This document shows positions 24,744-32,415 of a stretch of 34,786 nt of DNA, piece after piece. The notes below the pieces were generated by a model, which was not told the origin of the DNA, did not search any database, and was given only the letters and a program-made list of their open reading frames with translations. The DNA is from a bacterium. Its GTDB lineage: Bacteria > Ratteibacteria > UBA8468 > B48-G9 > JAFGKM01. The DNA is taken from contig JAOAEP010000095.1 in NCBI GenBank assembly GCA_026416755.1, forward strand, positions 1-34,786. The letters run 5' to 3'. Made by a program: the position numbers and the translations under genes. Within the stretch, counting starts at the first letter, position 1. Each line of letters begins with the position of its first letter.

Positions 24744-27700
24744 ATGAATGGGATAATCATTTCATTTTTCCTATTCTATATTTATTCTTTTATTTTTGCA
24801 GAACCAATGATTTCTGCTGGTGGTAATTTTACAGTAGCAGTTAGTGAAGATGGATATGTTTATGCATGGGGTAATAATGATTATGGACAACTTGGAGATG
24901 GTACTTTTATTACTTCTTATGTCACGGTGAAGGTAAAAGGAGTAGCAGGAATCGGATATCTCTCTGGAATAAAAATGGTTTCTGCAGGTTATACACACGT
25001 TATTGCATTAAAAGAAGACGGAACTGTTTATGTTTGGGGAACTCTTCAATATACACATCCACATGAAGGATGGACAAGTGGTTTATTGGGTGGGATTCCT
25101 GAAGGTGCTCCTTTGATATCTTATGAACGTTATAATGTAGGTCAAAGTAGTTATCCAATTCAAGTTATGACTGAAGAACTTCATATTGATCCAGAAAGAG
25201 GACCTTATTTTGAGTATAAACCATTAAAAAATGTTAAATTGATCGCTTGCTCTTTTTTTCACTCAGTTGCTTTAAAAGAAGATGGAACAGTTTTGTGTTG
25301 GGGAGTAGATGTTGGAGATCAATGTGGATTGGGGAATACATCTGCTTTAGTATATCCTTATCCCCATGAACTAGTTAACACATACATTTATAATCCATAT
25401 ACACGAAGAAATGAGATATTAACAGATGTAAGATATATAAGTGCAGGAGATTGTTTTACAGTTGCAATAAAAAATGATGATTTTTTATGGTTCTGGGGCG
25501 AAAATAGTTTTAGAGTATACTCAGATTATGCAGATGGATATGCTCGTCCAAGTAATGTTGGTAATATATTAACTGTAGATAGTGGCCCTACTTATTTCAT
25601 TTTACTATCTAAAGACCAGACTGTTAAATTTTGGGGTAACGCTAATTATAATATTGGTATACCGTATTTTGGAAAAACACCTATTCAAATACCAAATCTC
25701 TCAGGAATTATTTCTGTTTCTGCTGGCGGAGGATTGGGTGTTTCTCCCATGGGACATGTTGTTTGTTTAAAAGCAGATGGAAGTATTTGGGGTTTTGGAG
25801 AAAATGGATGTGGACAACTTGGAAATGGGAAAACAAACTGGTATGAGTTGGAGCCGCAGAAAGTTTTAGGATTAAATGGTACTGGTTATTTGAATCTTTT
25901 TAATATTTGTGTTATTCCTAATCCTTTTAATTTTCCAACTACACCTATAGGATGTAAAAATTTAATGACTTTTTTTGTTAAAAATATTTCAGAAAGGCCA
26001 ATAACTATTGGAAAAATATTTATAGAAGGAGAATATAAGAATGAATTTTCAATTGAAAGAGATTTTGTTTCTTTTGCTACATTAAAACCAAAAGAAGCAA
26101 AGAGTTTTAAAATTATTTTTCATCCAATAAAGATTGGAAGTAAAACTATAAGAGTTATAATTCCTTACGGTAATAAAAAAAGAGAGTTATATATAAATGG
26201 AGTATGTGGAACAGTAGAAAATAAAGTTGTAATAAAAGGAACAGTATATGATAAAAAAACAGGTAATCCTATTGAAAATGCAAATATTTTAATAGGTTAT
26301 TATTCTACAATTACAAATGAAAATGGTTTTTATATGATTGATTGGGCTTCTCCTGGAATTTACAATTATGCAGTTTCAAAGGAGGGATATGTTTCTTCTT
26401 ATGGGACAATTGAACTTACTTCAGCAAGTGTAATAAATAAAAATTTTTACTTAATTCCATCAACTACTGGAGAAAAAATTGAAATTACGGAGATAAACAC
26501 AAAATATAACCTTCCTCTATATTTTCTCGGCAAAGTATCTTTTCCTGTTGAATTTTCTGTATCTGTTGATTGGAAAAATTATACACCTTATAAAGCAATT
26601 TTTAAAACAACAAAATCAAATAAAATTTATGAATGGGAAGCAAGTCAATCAAACCCATATTTACCAAAAATAACAATTGATATAGGAGAACTTGAACCTG
26701 GAGATATTTTAAGAGTTAAAGCAATATCAGGAGAAGGTAGTGCGTCTGAGGAAAAGGAATTTATATTTGTTATAATGAAGCCCCTAATAGGAGATTTTAA
26801 GGTTATAGATATAGGTAGTTATTTTTATTATCAAGTTCCATATTTTTTAGAAGGTTTTTCTTTTATTAATGAAGGAATTGAATCCGACTTAATTCCAACA
26901 GAAATTCCATTTTTTGGAGGAAGTAGTATAAACTTACTTTTTACTCCTGTTTTAAAAGCAGAAGTAATAAATAATACTGCCGAATATTCTCTCTTATATA
27001 AGGATTTGATTAAAGGAGGGAATATCGGTCCAGTTGAAATAAATTTTTCACCACATTTTGGGCTATCTGGAGTTTATTCTTCATATTTAATGAAATGGCA
27101 ATGGAATGGTTTTATTGGTCTTCTAACAGATATGAAATCAGAAACACCTCCATTTTATTTACCAATCCCAATACCAATTCCTATTTATGTTAAAGGAGCA
27201 TTTCTTTTATCTCTTGACACAAGATTAAATATACTAAATATAAAACCTGTTGAGTTAAGTGGTAACTTTGTAGTAGAACCTGCTGTTAGAGGGATTTTTG
27301 GAGTTGGTATTTCAGATGTACTTTCTGCAGAAGGTTGGGTTCAAGCAGGTGCTGAAATAAGTATGCAGTATCCACATCAACCAAATTTACAACAAATTTT
27401 AATTGTTGTTAAGTGTGGTTATACAGTTTATTTCATTATAGGTGAATATGAAGCTGGCCTCTGTGAATGGCAATGGAAACTTTATGGGGATAAAAGAAAT
27501 CCAGAATATAAAAAAATTATAAGTGATGAGAAATGGAAATTAATACCGCGTGACTATTTAATCAATGAAAACTATGGAATTTTTAATAGTGGGAAGAAAA
27601 AAGAAATATCAAAGAAAACAATAGAAGATAAAAATTATACATTTTTAAAAGCCATACTACAAGAAAATGTTTTCCCATTACCACAACCAAAACTTATTTC

Positions 27701-29630
27701 AAGAGGAAACAATTTATATCTTGTTTATCTTTACGACAATCCAGAAAGGAGTTCAATAAATAGAACTGTGCTTGTTTTTACATCTTATAATGGAAACCAA
27801 TGGAGTTCCCCTGTGTATATATATGATGATGGAACACTTGATTTTCATCCTGATTTAGTTGTTTTTGATAATGGAGATGCTATTTGTACATGGGAAAATA
27901 TAAAAGAAATTTTATCTGATAACTTCCCAATTCAAAATATTCCAGAAAAAATGGAAATAACTGTGGCAAGATATAATTCTTCTATAAATATGTGGGAAAG
28001 AATTCAGAATTTAACCAATGATAATTATTATGATAGAACTCCTCTTGTGAGAGGTGAATTAAACGACCTTTTCTGCATTTGGATAAAAAATAAAGGAAAT
28101 AGTTTTATTGCTTCTCAAAATTATCCAGATGAAATTTATTATTCAAAGTGGAATGGAGAAAATTGGACTTCTCCAGAGAAAATAAATGAATTTAAAATAC
28201 CGGTTTTGAAAATGGATTTTATTTATAAAAATGGATATGGTTACATTGTTTTAAATTGTGATACTGATTCTAATTTACAAACAATTGAAGATAGAGAGAT
28301 TTATTTAATTAAATATGAAAATGGTATATGGAAAGAACCCATAAAACTAACAGATGACAATGAAGTTGATGATAATCCAAAATTAGTTTTAACCCATGAC
28401 AATAAATTAAAACTTTTCTGGATAAAAAAGAATGGAATTTTTGAATGTGAAGAATTTAATGTAGAAAATAAAAGATTGATAAGAAAGGAAAATTATTCTT
28501 CCCAAATAGCTGATTTTAAAGTTACATCTTCTGAGAATGGGAAAATTGCTATTATATGGACAGAACCATCTGGTTATACATCTGATATCTATTCTATTTT
28601 ATATAACCAAGATTTTGATATTTGGAGTGAAAAGATAAATTTAACTGAAGATGAAGAGGTGGAAAAATATGTTTCACCAACATACTTTAATGAAGATTTG
28701 TCTATTATATATCTCAAACAGAGATATAAAACAAAAGAAATTCCAACGAAATCAAATATTCCTAACTTGAAATCCTTCATGATGCCTTCTCTTATAAAAA
28801 GTGAAATTTCTTTTCTACAATTTATTGAAGGAATTGACATATCAGTTGAAAATATAATAATAACTCCTGAAAATGCTTTGCCCGGAGATATTATCTTTTT
28901 AGAAACAAAAATTGTAAATAAAGGAGAAAAGCCGTTAAGTAATTTTGATATTGTTTTTTACATTAATGATAATGAAGTATTAAGAACAAAATTTGAAGAT
29001 ATTATAAATACTGGTGAAGAAAAAATACTATTAAATGAGTTTATAATTCCTACTATAGGTTTTCCATTCTCATTGAAAGTTGTGGTTGATCCTGAAAATA
29101 AATTGGGTGATAGAGATATTTCAAACAATATAAAATTAGTAAAATATGGTCTTCCCGACTTAAAAATAGAAAATTTATCTGTTTTTGAAAAAAGAGAAAA
29201 ATTACAGATAATTATAAGAATTAGCAATAAAGGGACTTCAGATAGTGGGCAATTTACTTTGAAAATAAAAAATGAATTAGGATTAATTACTCAAAAAGAC
29301 ATTGAAAATTTAAAGAAAGAAGAAAGTCAAGATATTGTTTTGGAAATAGAAAAAGGATATAAAGAGTTTTTTGTTGTTCTTGATGAAGAAGATTATGTGG
29401 AAGAAAAAAATGAAGAAAATAATTCATTGTATTTCTTTTATGAAATTTTTGAAAAATCGGGTGATTTAAATGGTGATAATGAAATAGATATAATTGATGT
29501 AATTTTATGTTTAAGGCAGGCAATTGGACTTGATGAAACAAACTTTATTTTTGCTGATATAAATAAAGATGGAGAAATAGATATTTCTGATGTTATTCTT
29601 ATTTTAAGGAAAGCGATAGGGCTTATATAA
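24744..29630 (+). CDS. Large secreted multidomain protein: RCC1 repeats, CARDB-like domains, dockerin
   Basis: 1628 residues with a signal peptide (MNGIIISFFLFYIYSFIFA). Residues about 20-370 hold six RCC1-type blades, e.g. MISAGGNFTVAVSEDGYVYA and VALKEDGTVLCWG. About 385-490 resembles an ASH/HYDIN-type Ig domain (VKNISERPITIGKIF), and about 495-575 a carboxypeptidase-regulatory-like domain (IKGTVYDKKTGNPIENANIL). Further beta domains follow; about 970-1340 has sialidase-like blades (NGNQWSSPVYIYDDG; NGIWKEPIKLTDD). About 1365-1560 carries CARDB-like adhesion domains (VNKGEKPLSNFDIVFYIND). The last 57 residues are a type I dockerin (GDLNGDNEIDIIDVILCL; ADINKDGEIDISDVILIL). No catalytic motif is evident. 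It is probably a surface or matrix scaffold or adhesion protein, possibly tethered through a cohesin. Confidence 0.9.
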   Translation: MNGIIISFFLFYIYSFIFAEPMISAGGNFTVAVSEDGYVYAWGNNDYGQLGDGTFITSYVTVKVKGVAGIGYLSGIKMVSAGYTHVIALKEDGTVYVWGTLQYTHPHEGWTSGLLGGIPEGAPLISYERYNVGQSSYPIQVMTEELHIDPERGPYFEYKPLKNVKLIACSFFHSVALKEDGTVLCWGVDVGDQCGLGNTSALVYPYPHELVNTYIYNPYTRRNEILTDVRYISAGDCFTVAIKNDDFLWFWGENSFRVYSDYADGYARPSNVGNILTVDSGPTYFILLSKDQTVKFWGNANYNIGIPYFGKTPIQIPNLSGIISVSAGGGLGVSPMGHVVCLKADGSIWGFGENGCGQLGNGKTNWYELEPQKVLGLNGTGYLNLFNICVIPNPFNFPTTPIGCKNLMTFFVKNISERPITIGKIFIEGEYKNEFSIERDFVSFATLKPKEAKSFKIIFHPIKIGSKTIRVIIPYGNKKRELYINGVCGTVENKVVIKGTVYDKKTGNPIENANILIGYYSTITNENGFYMIDWASPGIYNYAVSKEGYVSSYGTIELTSASVINKNFYLIPSTTGEKIEITEINTKYNLPLYFLGKVSFPVEFSVSVDWKNYTPYKAIFKTTKSNKIYEWEASQSNPYLPKITIDIGELEPGDILRVKAISGEGSASEEKEFIFVIMKPLIGDFKVIDIGSYFYYQVPYFLEGFSFINEGIESDLIPTEIPFFGGSSINLLFTPVLKAEVINNTAEYSLLYKDLIKGGNIGPVEINFSPHFGLSGVYSSYLMKWQWNGFIGLLTDMKSETPPFYLPIPIPIPIYVKGAFLLSLDTRLNILNIKPVELSGNFVVEPAVRGIFGVGISDVLSAEGWVQAGAEISMQYPHQPNLQQILIVVKCGYTVYFIIGEYEAGLCEWQWKLYGDKRNPEYKKIISDEKWKLIPRDYLINENYGIFNSGKKKEISKKTIEDKNYTFLKAILQENVFPLPQPKLISRGNNLYLVYLYDNPERSSINRTVLVFTSYNGNQWSSPVYIYDDGTLDFHPDLVVFDNGDAICTWENIKEILSDNFPIQNIPEKMEITVARYNSSINMWERIQNLTNDNYYDRTPLVRGELNDLFCIWIKNKGNSFIASQNYPDEIYYSKWNGENWTSPEKINEFKIPVLKMDFIYKNGYGYIVLNCDTDSNLQTIEDREIYLIKYENGIWKEPIKLTDDNEVDDNPKLVLTHDNKLKLFWIKKNGIFECEEFNVENKRLIRKENYSSQIADFKVTSSENGKIAIIWTEPSGYTSDIYSILYNQDFDIWSEKINLTEDEEVEKYVSPTYFNEDLSIIYLKQRYKTKEIPTKSNIPNLKSFMMPSLIKSEISFLQFIEGIDISVENIIITPENALPGDIIFLETKIVNKGEKPLSNFDIVFYINDNEVLRTKFEDIINTGEEKILLNEFIIPTIGFPFSLKVVVDPENKLGDRDISNNIKLVKYGLPDLKIENLSVFEKREKLQIIIRISNKGTSDSGQFTLKIKNELGLITQKDIENLKKEESQDIVLEIEKGYKEFFVVLDEEDYVEEKNEENNSLYFFYEIFEKSGDLNGDNEIDIIDVILCLRQAIGLDETNFIFADINKDGEIDISDVILILRKAIGLI

Positions 29631-29694
29631 GATTTTTTTACCCTCCATTATATACCTTAAATAAATTTTTAATCTTTTGAGTTTAAGTTGATTC

Positions 29695-29723
29695 TTGCAA
29701 AATAAAAGTAATTCAGTTAATAT
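29695..29723 (+). promoter_or_regulatory. Promoter of tRNA-Arg
   Basis: TTGCAA (29695-29700), a 17-nt spacer, TAATAT (29718-29723), ending 11 nt before the first tRNA base. Confidence 0.55.
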
Positions 29724-29734
29724 ATTTATAAAAA

Positions 29735-29809
29735 GCCCCTGTAGCTCAGGAAGGATAGAGCAGCGGTTTCCTAAACCGCGTGTCGCCCGTTCAAGTCGGG
29801 CCAGGGGCA
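29735..29809 (+). tRNA. tRNA-Arg (anticodon CCU)
   Basis: A full cloverleaf can be drawn: acceptor GCCCCTG pairs with CAGGGGC; D arm with TAGCTCAGG...GAGCA; anticodon stem GCGGT/ACCGC with loop TTCCTAA, anticodon CCT at 29770-29772; T arm GCCCG-TTCAAGT-CGGGC; discriminator A at 29809. The CCA end is not encoded. It reads AGG, a codon seen often in these genes. Confidence 0.95.
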
Positions 29810-29986
29810 AAAAGGAATTTGGATTTACTTGAAAACTTGTATAGAAATAGGTTAGATTAGAAAGGGCGACACAAAGGGGTTATAGGGGAAAGGACTGTCC
29901 CTTTTATATAATTAAAAATTAATTTGACAGGGAATAAAAAATATGTTTAATTATTAAGTAATAAAAAAGAAAGGAGGTGAAAAGAG
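29810..29986 (+). promoter_or_regulatory. Leader region before the beta-barrel gene
   Basis: No gene is seen in this 177-nt stretch. It holds a G-rich patch with a short hairpin (GGGA...TCCC followed by TTTTATAT, about 29885-29908), possibly a weak terminator behind the tRNA. A consensus TTGACA at 29924-29929 has only a poor -10 (TTAATT or TAATTA). A strong AAAGGAGGTGA at about 29970-29980 serves the next gene. Confidence 0.4.
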
Positions 29987-30466
29987 ATGAAGAGATTTTT
30001 GGTAATAGGTATATTAGGACTTTTCTTAGGGATTAGTTCAATTGCTTCAGCAGAAACAAGTAAAAGTGATAAAAATTTCGTAATCTCTGTTGGATATGGA
30101 TATTTCTTCAACGGTGCAGATAAATGGGATGGAACAGCAGGAATAGGTTTTGGTTTCTTTTTAGCAGATGCTATGGAATTAAATATAACAGTCAACAGTG
30201 CATGGGATTCATTTGGTGATAGTGTAAGTGTACTTTTAAAACCTAATTTCTACTTTAATACTCAGTCAAATGTAAATCCTTATATGGGAATTGCTTTAGG
30301 TGCTACTTTCAATGGAGGCACAGATTTTACTTATGGTGTACAAATAGGAGCCAAGCAATTTATAAGCGAAAATACTTTTATTCAATATGAAATAGGATAT
30401 CAGAGAATAGAGGATGTAGATTCAAATTCGGTTGTTTTCGCTTTGGGACTTGGGTTTAAGTTTTAA
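29987..30466 (+). CDS. Small outer-membrane beta-barrel-like protein
   Basis: 159 residues with a clear signal peptide (MKRFLVIGILGLFLGISSIA, cleavage after ASA at residue 23 or so). The mature part is about 135 residues of alternating, glycine- and aromatic-rich strands (VISVGYGYFF; GIGFGFFLADAMELNITV; YMGIALGATF; VVFALGLGFKF) and ends in Phe, the usual C-terminal signature recognised by the BAM complex. The size fits an 8-stranded OmpA/OmpW-like barrel. It is a single-gene unit with a strong ribosome site and its own terminator, suggesting high expression. No specific ligand can be named. Confidence 0.8.
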   Translation: MKRFLVIGILGLFLGISSIASAETSKSDKNFVISVGYGYFFNGADKWDGTAGIGFGFFLADAMELNITVNSAWDSFGDSVSVLLKPNFYFNTQSNVNPYMGIALGATFNGGTDFTYGVQIGAKQFISENTFIQYEIGYQRIEDVDSNSVVFALGLGFKF

Positions 30467-30495
30467 TTCAAATCATTGATGTCAAAAAATTTTTT

Positions 30496-30530
30496 AGAAA
30501 AGGGGAGGTAAAACTCCCCTTTTCTTTTTT
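30496..30530 (+). terminator. Rho-independent terminator of the beta-barrel gene
   Basis: A 12-bp stem AGAAAAGGGGAG/CTCCCCTTTTCT with 6-nt loop GTAAAA, followed by a T run. It begins 29 nt after the stop codon. The symmetric A run makes it potentially usable in both directions. Confidence 0.93.
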
Positions 30531-30538
30531 ATTAAGAT

Positions 30539-30567
30539 TTGAAAATTAAGAGAATCTAAAATAATAT
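30539..30567 (+). promoter_or_regulatory. Candidate promoter of the GYD-lipM operon
   Basis: TTGAAA (30539-30544), a 17-nt spacer, TAATAT (30562-30567), just behind the terminator and 37 nt before the ATG at 30605. Confidence 0.45.
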
Positions 30568-30604
30568 ATATAAAAGGTAAAAAAATAAAAAGGAGGTGAG
30601 GAAT

Positions 30605-30889
30605 ATGAAAAAATTTGTTATGTTGAGTACTTTAACAGAAAAAGGAGCAAAAACAATAAAGAAAAATCCAGATAGAATAAAAGAAGTAAATAAAGAAGTT
30701 GAAAAAATGGGTGGGAAAATTTTATCTCAGTATGCTATTTTAGGACCATTTGATTTTCTTACAATTATACAAGCAGAAAGTGAAGAAGTTATTGCTAAAA
30801 TTTCCCTTGAAATTTCTCAAAGAGGAAGTGTAAAAATAACAACCTATCCAGCAATAGATGTGGATGATTTTATAAAGACGATAAAATGA
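30605..30889 (+). CDS. GYD domain protein
   Basis: I use the ATG at 30605 (94 residues), 8 nt or so after AAGGAGGTGAGG; the in-frame GTG at 30596 lies inside that ribosome site. The protein matches the small GYD/COG4274 ferredoxin-like-fold family: MKKFVMLSTLTEKGAKTIKK, GGKILSQYAILGPFDFLTII, then VKITTYPAIDVDDF. The role of this family is not established. The stop overlaps the next start by 4 nt (ATGA), so it is coupled to the LipM-like acyltransferase gene. Confidence 0.85.
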   Translation: MKKFVMLSTLTEKGAKTIKKNPDRIKEVNKEVEKMGGKILSQYAILGPFDFLTIIQAESEEVIAKISLEISQRGSVKITTYPAIDVDDFIKTIK

Positions 30890-31659
30890 GATGTAGATTA
30901 ATTATATGTGAAGATTATGACCCATTTTTTAATATGGCTTTTGATTATTATTTTTGGAAAGAGTGTGCAAGGCCAGAAAGTTTTACTGTTTTAAGATTTT
31001 ACAAATGGACTCCAAGTAGTGTTTCAATAGGTTATAATCAGATGGAAGAAAAGATAGTTAATTTAGATTTCTGTAAAAAAAGTAATATTCCGATTGTTAT
31101 GAGACCCACTGGAGGAAGTGCTATTTTTCACGATATAGAAATTACTTATTCTTTCTGTGCAGACTTAAAAACCCATTTTTATTTTTCTTCTCCATTTCTT
31201 TCTTATATAAGTGTTTGTAATGGAATAATTAAAGGAATAGAAAAAATAGGTATTAAACTTGAAATTAGAGGCATTTCAGAATGTAAAGAGCCATCTTTTA
31301 CAAATATCCCATGTTTTTCTTTATCTTCACGGCATGACATTATTTATAATGGTAGGAAAATAGTTGGGTCCGCTCAAAGGAGAAATAATTATTCCTTTTT
31401 ACAGCATGGTTCTATTTTGATTGATATAAGAGAAGATTTGTGGAAAAATATATTTTTAAAAGGAGTTGACTTTTCTAAAATTATTTGTTTAAAAAAAATA
31501 GTTGGAGATACTAAGGAAGAGGAATTGAGAGATTTCCTAAAAAAAGGATTTGAAGAAGTTTTTGAATTTGAAATTTTTGAGGATGAACTTGAAAGCAAAG
31601 AAATAAAAGAGATTGAAAAAATACAAGAAAAGTTAAAAAAGGAGGGAAAATATGAATAA
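30886..31659 (+). CDS. Lipoate/octanoyl transferase (LipM/LplA-like)
   Basis: 257 residues of the BPL/LplA/LipB fold. Motifs: FFNMAFDYYFW at the N-terminus, RPTGGSAIFHDIEITYSF (the R-x-T-G-G-x-x-x-x-H-D acyl-binding loop), PCFSLSSRHDI with Cys143 at the position of the LipM acyl-thioester cysteine, and RKIVGSAQRR with the conserved Lys158. The cysteine favours a LipM-type octanoyltransferase over a plain lipoate ligase. No glycine-cleavage or 2-oxoacid dehydrogenase gene is nearby to name the acceptor. It overlaps the sugar-isomerase-like gene by 8 nt. Confidence 0.85.
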   Translation: MRCRLIICEDYDPFFNMAFDYYFWKECARPESFTVLRFYKWTPSSVSIGYNQMEEKIVNLDFCKKSNIPIVMRPTGGSAIFHDIEITYSFCADLKTHFYFSSPFLSYISVCNGIIKGIEKIGIKLEIRGISECKEPSFTNIPCFSLSSRHDIIYNGRKIVGSAQRRNNYSFLQHGSILIDIREDLWKNIFLKGVDFSKIICLKKIVGDTKEEELRDFLKKGFEEVFEFEIFEDELESKEIKEIEKIQEKLKKEGKYE

Positions 31660-32395
31660 TTTTTCAGAAAATTTAGGAGTACAGAGTTATTGTTTTAGAA
31701 ATTTTAAGGATAATAAAGTTGTTGCTAAAATGGTGAGAGAACTTGGTTTGAATAAAATTGAATTATGTGGAGTACATATTGATTTTCTTGATGAAAGTAA
31801 ATTTAAAGATGTAATTTCAATTTATAAAGATGAAGGAGTAGAAATTTATTCTATAGGTGTTCAATATTTTTCAAACAATGAAACAAATGAGAGGAAATAT
31901 TTTGAATTTGTTAAAATATGTGGAGCAAAGTATATTAGTGCTGATTTTGATATAAATAAAATCTTTGATTGTTTTAGAATTGCTGAAAAACTTGCAGATG
32001 AATATGATATAAAAATTGCTATTCATAATCATGGCGGATGGCACTGGCTTGGAAATATTCAAACCCTTGAGTATGTTTTTAAAAACACTTCAGAAAGAAT
32101 TGGCCTTTGTCTTGATACTGCATGGGCACTTGATTCAAGAATAGACCCATTAAAAATGATAGATACATTTAGTAAAAGATTATATTCACTTCATTTAAAA
32201 GATTTTGTTTTTGAAAGAGATAGAAGACCAATTGATGTTGTTCTTGGAGAAGGGAATATTGATATAGGAAAACTTGTAAATAAACTCAAAGAAGTAAACT
32301 TTAAAGGCCCACTTATAATTGAATATGAAGGAGAGCCTGAAAATCCGGTGCCATCTATAAAAAAAGGAATCTATAATTTTAAAAATGCTCTTTAA
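31652..32395 (+). CDS. Sugar phosphate isomerase/epimerase-like TIM-barrel protein
   Basis: 247 residues of the xylose-isomerase-like/AP-endonuclease-2 fold: LGVQSYCFRNF at strand 1, LNKIELCGVHI (Glu37), IKIAIHNHGGWHW, IGLCLDTAWALDSRIDP, LYSLHLKDFVF and GPLIIEYEGEPENP. The His, Asp and Glu residues at strand ends are the usual divalent-metal site. Relatives act as sugar or inositol epimerases and isomerases (IolE, hydroxypyruvate isomerase and others); the substrate is unknown. AAGGAGGG precedes the ATG. It is 20 nt before the HAD/AIRS fusion gene. Confidence 0.85.
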   Translation: MNNFSENLGVQSYCFRNFKDNKVVAKMVRELGLNKIELCGVHIDFLDESKFKDVISIYKDEGVEIYSIGVQYFSNNETNERKYFEFVKICGAKYISADFDINKIFDCFRIAEKLADEYDIKIAIHNHGGWHWLGNIQTLEYVFKNTSERIGLCLDTAWALDSRIDPLKMIDTFSKRLYSLHLKDFVFERDRRPIDVVLGEGNIDIGKLVNKLKEVNFKGPLIIEYEGEPENPVPSIKKGIYNFKNAL

Positions 32396-32415
32396 AACTA
32401 TCTGGAGGTAATTTT

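Noticed and set aside
29604..29810. 68-residue minus-strand reading frame beginning MPLARLERATRG
   Set aside because: It is the antisense of the tRNA-Arg gene, a well-known spurious translation.
29985..30195. Minus-strand frame over the beta-barrel gene
   Set aside because: It is antisense to a gene with a clear signal peptide, ribosome site and terminator.
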